This document shows positions 24,401-32,500 of a stretch of DNA of 64,000 bases, in pieces. A model generated the notes under the pieces. That model had not been told where the DNA came from and made no database searches. It was given only the letters and a program-made list of their open reading frames with translations. This DNA is from Cristatella mucedo (lineage: Eukaryota > Bryozoa > Phylactolaemata > Cristatellidae). The stretch covers positions 3,083,001 through 3,147,000 of the forward strand of contig WPIO01000015.1 of assembly GCA_009760855.2 (NCBI GenBank). Reading direction: 5' to 3'. How positions within the stretch are numbered: the stretch's first letter is position 1; each line of letters opens with the position of its first letter. The position numbers and the translations under genes are program-made.

Positions 24401-27400
24401 CGAGTTTACACCCGAAAGCTTAAAAAAGCCAGGGCTTCTTTTTTCATTAGAAAACTGAGTTCCTGCCAGTCGGACACTAAACAGATTTATAAGACGTAAG
24501 CCATATAATAGAGCACCATCGGTGGATGATCGAAAGCCAAATCGGTGGAATGGTCGCCCAGGTCGCCGGATCGCTACCCACTCGTGGCGAAATGTTCCCT
24601 CCCCCCCCCCAGCACTCACTCTCACGGCAGACGGCTTTGGGTCGGTGTAACTTTCAATGGAAATGTTGCTTGAGATGTTTGCAGCAGAGCTTAGCATCCT
24701 AATTAATTTATTAATTAATTTTAATTTTAATTTAATTATTTTACTGGCAAATGCTGTGAGGTCTGACTCCCCAGATATTAAGGGCTCAGCCAAAAAGTTT
24801 TCAGCCTTCTTTACTGAAAAAATTGTGCACATTCGTGCCTCCATTAAGCCCCCTCCGACCAAAGCAATCGCCGTTCCTCAACCTGTGACCTTTCTTAAAA
24901 GGTTCTCCAATGTTTCTGCCTGTGATGTGGCTGCCTTAATAAGGTCTAGCAAAAAGAGCTCGTCTCCTGAAGACCCTATACCTTCATCTCTGTGGTCTTC
25001 ACTGGCAGACCAACTTAGCCCTGCCATAACCAAGATTTTTAATGCTTCTTTGGGAAAAGGGGTCGTCCCCAAGTCCTTCAAATCGGCAATCGTTAGACCT
25101 ATTCTTAAAAAGCCTGGATTAGACACAGAGGCCCTAGCAAACTATCGTCCAGTTTCCCTTCTTCCGTTATTATCAAGGATCCTTGAAAAAATTGTTGCTA
25201 AGCAGCTAGTTGAACATATTGAAAATAATGGAATGTCAGAAACATTTCAATCAGGTTTCAAGAGGCAGCACTCTACTGAAAGTGCTCTCCTCCGTGTTAA
25301 CAATGACATTCTACGTGGCAACGACGACTGGAATGTCACTGCCCTAGCTCTGCTAGATCTGTCTGCTGCCTTCGACACCATTGATCACGAAGTTCTGCTT
25401 GAACGACTGAGAACAACGATCGGTCTGGCAGACGAAGCACTGGCGTGGTTTAAATCATACTTGTCTGGTCGTGTTCAATCCGTGTCGTGTGGGGGTCAGG
25501 TCTCAGGCAAGAGAAGGGTCACCTGTGGAGTCCCTCAAGGGTCTGTACTTGGTCCCTTGCTGTTCTCCATTTATACGCAACCTCTGGGAAAAGTGATTAA
25601 GGCCCGTGGAATAGGATATCACTTCTATGCTGACGATACTCAGTTGTATTTGTCATTTAAACCGTCGGAATCTGCTGCAGCAACTGAGAAACTGAATGCT
25701 TGCCTTGCCGATATTCGATCCTGGATGTCGGAAAACTTCCTGAAATTAAATGACGATAAAACCGAACTGCTTCTCATAGGACACCCTAAGCGTGTGGCCG
25801 GATTAAAAGGCTTTGCTGTTCTAATAGGTGATGCTATTGTGCGACCTTCACCACGTGCTCGAAATCTAGGTGTCGTGTTCGACAGCTGCCTCAATTTCAA
25901 AAGCTTCATTCAGAAGACTGCCTCTACAGCTAGCCATCACATCCGATCCCTATCCAAGATTAGAAGCTGTCTCCCACAGTGGCTTGTAAAAAATTTAACT
26001 AGCTCTTTAGTTCTGTCTCGGCTTGATTATTGTAATTCCCTTTTGGCTGGGCTACCAAAGAAAGCTATTATGCCACTACAGCGGACTATGAATATGGCTG
26101 CAAGGCTGGTCTTCAAGTCCCAGCGGTTTGAGCACGTGTCACCTTTGCTGAAAGAGCTAGGATGGTTGCCGGTTGAGCAGAGGATACAGAGCAAAGTTCT
26201 TACACTGACCAACAAGGCCTGCAACGGCTTGGCTCCTTCGTACCTAGCTGAACTGCTGCATCAGTTTCAGCCTGTTCGCGCCCTCAGGTCCTGTGTGGAC
26301 AATAAATTAGCTGTCCCATTCCTCCGCTTAAAGACAGTTGGCGACAGAAGCTTTAGCTCTGCAGGTCCTAGACTGTGGAACTCGCTTCCACAATTCTTAC
26401 GCAACGACAACTACTCTCCAACTGCCGACTATGGCACATCTTTATCAGCGGTCCTGAACTGCTACTTCTATGCTACTCACTACCTCAGCTGCTCTCCTGA
26501 CTCTGCTATGCTTCCCACTTTCTCTTTGTTGCGTGAGACGAAGTCTGTTGGCTACCGAATGCGTACCGAAAGCCGCTTAGGCTGTGAGTGCGCTATACAA
26601 AACTCTCCTGCGTAACAGCCACATGGTCTTGGCTCCTCTCTTCTCAGGCTCACACTAGTGAATTGACCAGTGGCTTCAGACAAACAAACAATATATCGGC
26701 TGCCGGTAGATAGCACAGTTTTCCGGAAGTAACCACTCAGCTGTGATGTCATGCAGCTGTCGATCACCAATGCTCTTGAGCGTCAGGTGGTGACAAAATC
26801 CACCGAACAGCACTGGTAGCAAACGGAAAGGCTCTCACAGCATGTAACTGCAGGGATGCAGACATTACAGCGGCCAGGGCAGGAGTGAGGAGAAGGGTGT
26901 GGAGGGATAACGTTGCATTGATCTGTTGCTGCCATGCATAACTAACATCATTAATATGTCATTAGCCTCAGATCATGTCCCAGCACCTTTCAAAAAAGCT
27001 GTAGTCAGGCCACTTCTCAAGAAAGCTACACTAGACCAAGAGAACTTGAGCAACTAACGCCCAGTCTCCCTTCTACCATTCCTATCAAAGATACTGGAAC
27101 GGGTCGTGGCGAACCAGCTGAACATGTATATCGAAACCTCACACCTTGCTAGTAAGTTCCAGTCTGGCTTTAGAGCTAATCACTCCACAGGGTCAGCACT
27201 GCTTAGGGTGTACAACGACCTACTTAGGAATGCAGACATGGGTAGAGTGTCTCTGCTTGTTTTGCTCGATCTTTCGGCAGCTTTTGATACCATCGATCAC
27301 AAAGTTCTTCTAGAGCGCCTCTCATCTCGCTTGGGCATCACTGGCACTGCTCTACAATGGTTCAGGTCCTATCTCAGTGGGAGACTCCAGAGTATTGACG

Positions 27401-29495
27401 TGAATGGACAAAGATCATCCGAGGTACCTCTGAAATTCGGGGTACCTCAGGGCTCCGTGCTAGGTTCGGTTCTTTCCACGGTTTATACTCTCCCCTCTTG
27501 CCGAAGTGATTGCCAAGCACAATCTAGGCTTTCACTTCTATGCGGATGACACTCAGCGGTACCTTTGCTTTGATCCCTCCCAGCCTTCGAGCACCTCAAA
27601 TTCTCTCAACTCACTTGCTGCATGTATTGATGACATCTGCACATGGATGGCAACAAATTTTGTAAAACTAAACGATGATAAAACCAACTTACTAGTTATG
27701 GGCAAACCCAGTGTGATTCACAAATTGGAAAGGCTGAAGCTCAAAATTGGCTCTGCCAGCATATCTCCTGTTGAATCAGCTCGAAATCTAGGTGTCATGT
27801 TCCAAAGTGACCCCTCGTTAGACGACCACATCAGCTCCACAGTCAAATCTGCCTACTTTCAGCTACATAACATTGCTAAAATTCGAGCTTGTTTAGATAA
27901 GGATACCACGTCTAGGTTGGTCCATGCATTCGTGACATCTCGTCTCGACTTCTGCAACTCACTGCTTGTTGGCCTACCGGCATGTGCGATCAGGCGATTA
28001 CAGCTGGTGCAAAACTCCGTAGCTAGGCTTGTCTGTCGTGAGCATCGCAGTTGCTACATCACACCACTTCTTGCCGACCTGCACTGGCTCCCAGTCAAGA
28101 AACGGATCGACTTCAAGGTTGTATTGCTCACTTTTAGGTCACTTCATTCTTTGGATCCAGCCTATCTCTCAGATCTACTCCCCCACAAGGCCAAACATCG
28201 TACCACCTGCTTTTCGGAATCCAACAGTTTACCAATATCTCGTACAAACCTCAAATCCTTTGTAATGTAATCTATCTCCGTCTGTAACTCCACAAAGTCA
28301 TAAAGACCATGTGGGTGTTATGCAGGAGAGTTTTGCATAGCGCACTCACAGCCTAAGCGGCTTTCGGTATGCATTCGGTACCCAACAGACTTCGTCTCAC
28401 GAAACAAAGAAAAAGTGGGAAGTATAGCAGAGTCAGGAGAGCAGTTGAGGTAGTGAGTAGCATAGAAGTAGCAGCTCAGGACCGCTGAAAAGGATGTGCC
28501 ATAGTCGGCAGTAGGAGAGTAGTTGTCGTTTCGTAAGAATTGTGGAAGCGAGTTCCACAGTCTAGGACCTGCAGAGCTAAAACTTCTGTCGCCAACGGTC
28601 TTCAAGGGTAGGAATGGTAAAGCTAATTTATTGTCCATACCGGACCTGAGGGCGCGAACAGGCTGAAACTGATGCAGCAGTTCAGCTAGGTACGAAGAAG
28701 CCAAGCCGTGGCGGGCCTTGTGGGTCAGCGTAAGAACTTTGCTCTGTGAAGACCGTTCACCTAGTTCGTATGCTCCCAAAACCTGGAACTCCATCCCGAC
28801 TTACGTCAGAACATCCACTGACTTGACCACATTTAAAATGAACTTAAAACACACCTATTTAAGACAGCATTTAGTGGGTCACTTTGATTCGTCCTTAATG
28901 TGCTTATGCGTGCTGACACTGTGTATGCTGCCACTAAGCACATTTGCATGCTGATCCCGTGCATGTCACCTCTAACCATGTTGTTTATTAAGCATGTTAT
29001 TACTCAACATTCGATCGCATTTCCCTTTGCAGCAAATGTAAAGCGGAGAAAGAGATTGAGTTCTCTGAGGGCACTTTATCAAGTGCATTATTATTATTAT
29101 TATTATTATTATAAGAACACAGGGAGGGATGAATAGAGAGGAAATGAGGAAAACATGATGGAGAACGAGAGGGCGAAAGAAAAGTGAGATGGAGGGAGAA
29201 AGGGTGGGGGTGAAGATGGAGAACAAGCAGAGGAAGATAGAGAGGGCCGCACTTGGGAAAGCGAAACACCGTTGATGAGTAGGCGATCTGCACAACTACC
29301 TCCAAAACTCGGCTTAAAAGACATAGTGGCCACAGTGTTTTACTTCGCCTAGTCACTAGCATTTGCTTGCTAACGCAGAGCATTACATCTAACTTCAGAT
29401 ATGGCAGACCTGCTAGCGAGTCCCACGAGTACTGGTTGACATCTCGAGTCTAGCCATGCCTGCCCATAAGGGCCTGCTCTTGCAATGGCTCTTGC

Positions 29496-29535
<40 letters not shown>

Positions 29536-32500
29536 CACTTGATAAACCGCTCTCAGAGAACTCAATCTCTTTCTAGGCGCTTATCTCAGCGGGTTCCTGC
29601 ATTCTGGCAAGCTTCGGGGGGGGGGACGACACTACGACGAATGACAAGGTAGCAAAATAAATGGTCATCTGTTTGTGGTACGATATCGCAGCGGTACGCT
29701 CTTGATAGTGCATCCGTTAACAGCATTTCGGAGCCTGTCAGGTACTTGACCGACGTGCATTGGAATGAAGACCAGTAACATCCGCTGCTGCTCTACAGGC
29801 GGAGCCTTCTGTAGGACGAGTAGGTCGATCTCATGAGGCTCATGATCGATGCATTCAAGGTCACGTGTTTTCTGAAGTCTTTGCAGGGGAGCCTCTTGCA
29901 CGTGTACACCGCCGACAGCGTTTCTTTCTCAATCTGAGCATACATTTGTTTACTGACTCGAGAGCTCCGAATGAGTCGGCAGACAGTGAGTGTCTTGCTG
30001 TATGCTTGGGCGACAGGTGCTCCATGACCCGCGACTGCCGTGTACAGCTAATGATGTGGACCTCATCCTGCCAGACCTGCCAACTACTGCTACTCGACGA
30101 GAAGGCTATTTCCTCTCAACTTCTGATGCGGAAACAACTGAGAAACCAGCCGCGTATCTCAGCTGAGCTCCTCAGCATGTCATAAGAGCGCAGCAGCATC
30201 GGCCTGTCATTTGATTAAGAAAGAGGGCCAGCAGAACCGCAGCTACAATCGAAAGAGAATGTTGCTGCAAGGCGCCGTCGGCGACCGTCAGGCGAGAATG
30301 GTTCCACGCTTGAGGCCGTCGACAGCACTCACAGCAGAATGGGGTTTCTTAACCGCGTTCGGCAGTAGGGACAGTGCCTGGCAGATTTCTTGGCCGCTGT
30401 CGCCGCCAAGCAACGGCCACAGCCAGCCTGTGAGCAATTGCTGGCTTCCTCCGAGAGCAAACCCTCGAAGAAAGATTTTCAGAGCGATCGGGATTCTTTG
30501 AATATGTCCCAGATTAGTCTCGGCCTTCGAAGCTATGCAACGCCATCGTAATAGAACGCTAGTTAATTCTGACATCGCGCAACAAGTGGCAAACAGGCCG
30601 AGGCCGACCACCGAACTACTTTTTAAGGCACCAGCACCTGGGACCTTGACCGTAATATGCTTGGGATAGCAGCAACAGGAAGATGGAGGGGGAAATGGAA
30701 GGGGCAAGGAAGGGAATGGAGAGGGAAGTAGGAAGGATGAAGGGACGAGAAGGAAGGAGATGGGAAGTAGGGCAAAACTGGATACTGCCTAGTGCTCGGT
30801 CAAGGGATTGATAGCAGTCCAAAGAGATACATATAGGGAGGCATTTACCTGCTTGCAGCAGGCAATATGCAATTCTCTGCTGCATACAGGGCTCGAATCC
30901 ACGACCTAGGCTGGGAAGTGAGAGCACCTTATGACTGTGTGACGTATCAGCTCGGCTCAGCTTACATCGGATGCTAGAATTCTTTAGATAGATTCCAAAA
31001 CACGACATAATATTAATGTACAGCCTCATAAGAGAACTTATTCAGATGCTGCACATATGCAACGAGGCTCGTGTCCAAGACCACGGCCACAATCACCTTG
31101 ACCTCGGTTGGGACGGGCACCTTAACCACCGGGCCATAGCAATAATAAGAGGTCGATTTTACAGCGCCCTTAGAGAGCTACCCAGTCTATCTAGGCGCTT
31201 TACAGCTCGCTGCAAGAGAATCAGTATCCAATGGTTAGTGATCTGGACTGTACAAAGCATGCCAAAGAAAACAAGTAGCATAAGCTTCAAAAGAAACAAC
31301 CATCATGCCAATATGCTAAATACACATGGAGACAACTCATGACCACCGGCTAGTAAACCCTTTGGCAAGTAGCATGCTACATGTGGCTCCCAAGTTGCGC
31401 AAGTATGCAGAGTACATGCAAGTCATATGCGCATCTGCTGCAGCAGCATAGCAACCAAGGACTACATGCACAAAACGAGATGCTCCACAACCAGGCATAC
31501 AGTGTGTGTCAGGGGGCATTGGTGCTGAAACAGGTGGTTGGGCGTGGTCAGCCGGTCGGCTATGCAATCTCCCCACGTGCCTAGGCTAGGCACATAACCA
31601 ACAACAACAAAATATAATTCTCGGTAATGCAGCACCAGCACATGCAGGTATGCCGGGGTGGGGCAAATCAAGAGGGCCCAAAGCTAAACTGGGCCTTAAT
31701 TAGGCCTAAATTAGGTCCTTATCCACAGCGAACAGCAGTCTACTTCAAGGCTACATACAGCGAGTGGGAGTGCACAGTGCCATCCATTGCACAGCCTGCA
31801 ACTCTTCGGAAACCGGGAGAAAACCGACCGACCGGCCGGCTATTCCATGAGCTGGGCTTCTCATGCCGCCTAGCCCGAGATTAGGACACAACCGGCTACT
31901 AATCACGATAATTCTGGAATGGACAATATCTGGGCAGTCACAATCTGGCTGATATAGCACGAGAACGATTCGGGACCTGCACTGATTCAACAGGAACATA
32001 CGTAAAAAAATATATAATTCATTTGTAAACAGCGCCCAAAGAGAACAGCATCTCTATCCAGGCGCTTCCAAGCTCGAGCCCACGGACTCCTGTCATCAAA
32101 GGCCAGCACCTTAGCCCCTGGGCCAAACCAGGGCAGAAGGCCTAAAGCAGTGGCGACCCCCCCCCAGCAGGGAGCACGTGACTCAAGAAAGAAGGCGAAG
32201 CAGTAACCTTGATCTGTATGATTGCCGATCCTTCGGTCATAAATAGATTTTGCCCGGAGGCCACCTCCTCACTTCCTCGGCGGACAGTGGCGATGATGGT
32301 CATGTTGTCGTAATTGAGCTTCAGAATCGTGGCCTGCACCTGCAGGATCTGCCCGGGCCGTATCTTGCGAGGAGCCACCACGAAATACGTCCTGCGCAAA
32401 GCGGAAGACGGAGTTCGGCTGGGCTGCTGCGGCCGCTGTTGCCCGTCGGAGGAGGAGGAGGGCGCAGCAGCAGCAGCCATGCAAGCGATGCCACCCGAAC

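Larger units (their letters stand above)
23945..26632 (+). mobile_element. LINE-B (L2/CR1-type) with intact reverse transcriptase
   Basis: A non-LTR retrotransposon that copies its RNA at a nicked target site. It lies in the intron between Mcr exons 2 and 3, in the opposite orientation. At 23968-24315 the end of an AP-endonuclease domain is readable, with the terminal SDH motif ([10 protein letters not shown]). A basic linker follows (24278-24499). The sequence is then broken by a 250-bp insert (24500-24745). After it an open frame runs to the TAA at 26613-26615 with all reverse-transcriptase core motifs: [59 protein letters not shown] and ARNLGVVF. It is 5'-truncated, and its 3' (ATGT)n end is missing. 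Confidence 0.93.
29600..32200. other. Intron between Mcr exons 2 and 3, right part
   Basis: It contains a G run (29616-29624), a purine-rich tract (30670-30780) and SINE copies. I see no exon here. Confidence 0.6.

Noticed and set aside
24657-24745. The ATG at 24657 as the native LINE-B start
   Set aside because: It lies in the inserted duplicated unit; real LINE-B protein sequence starts after the AT-only tract.
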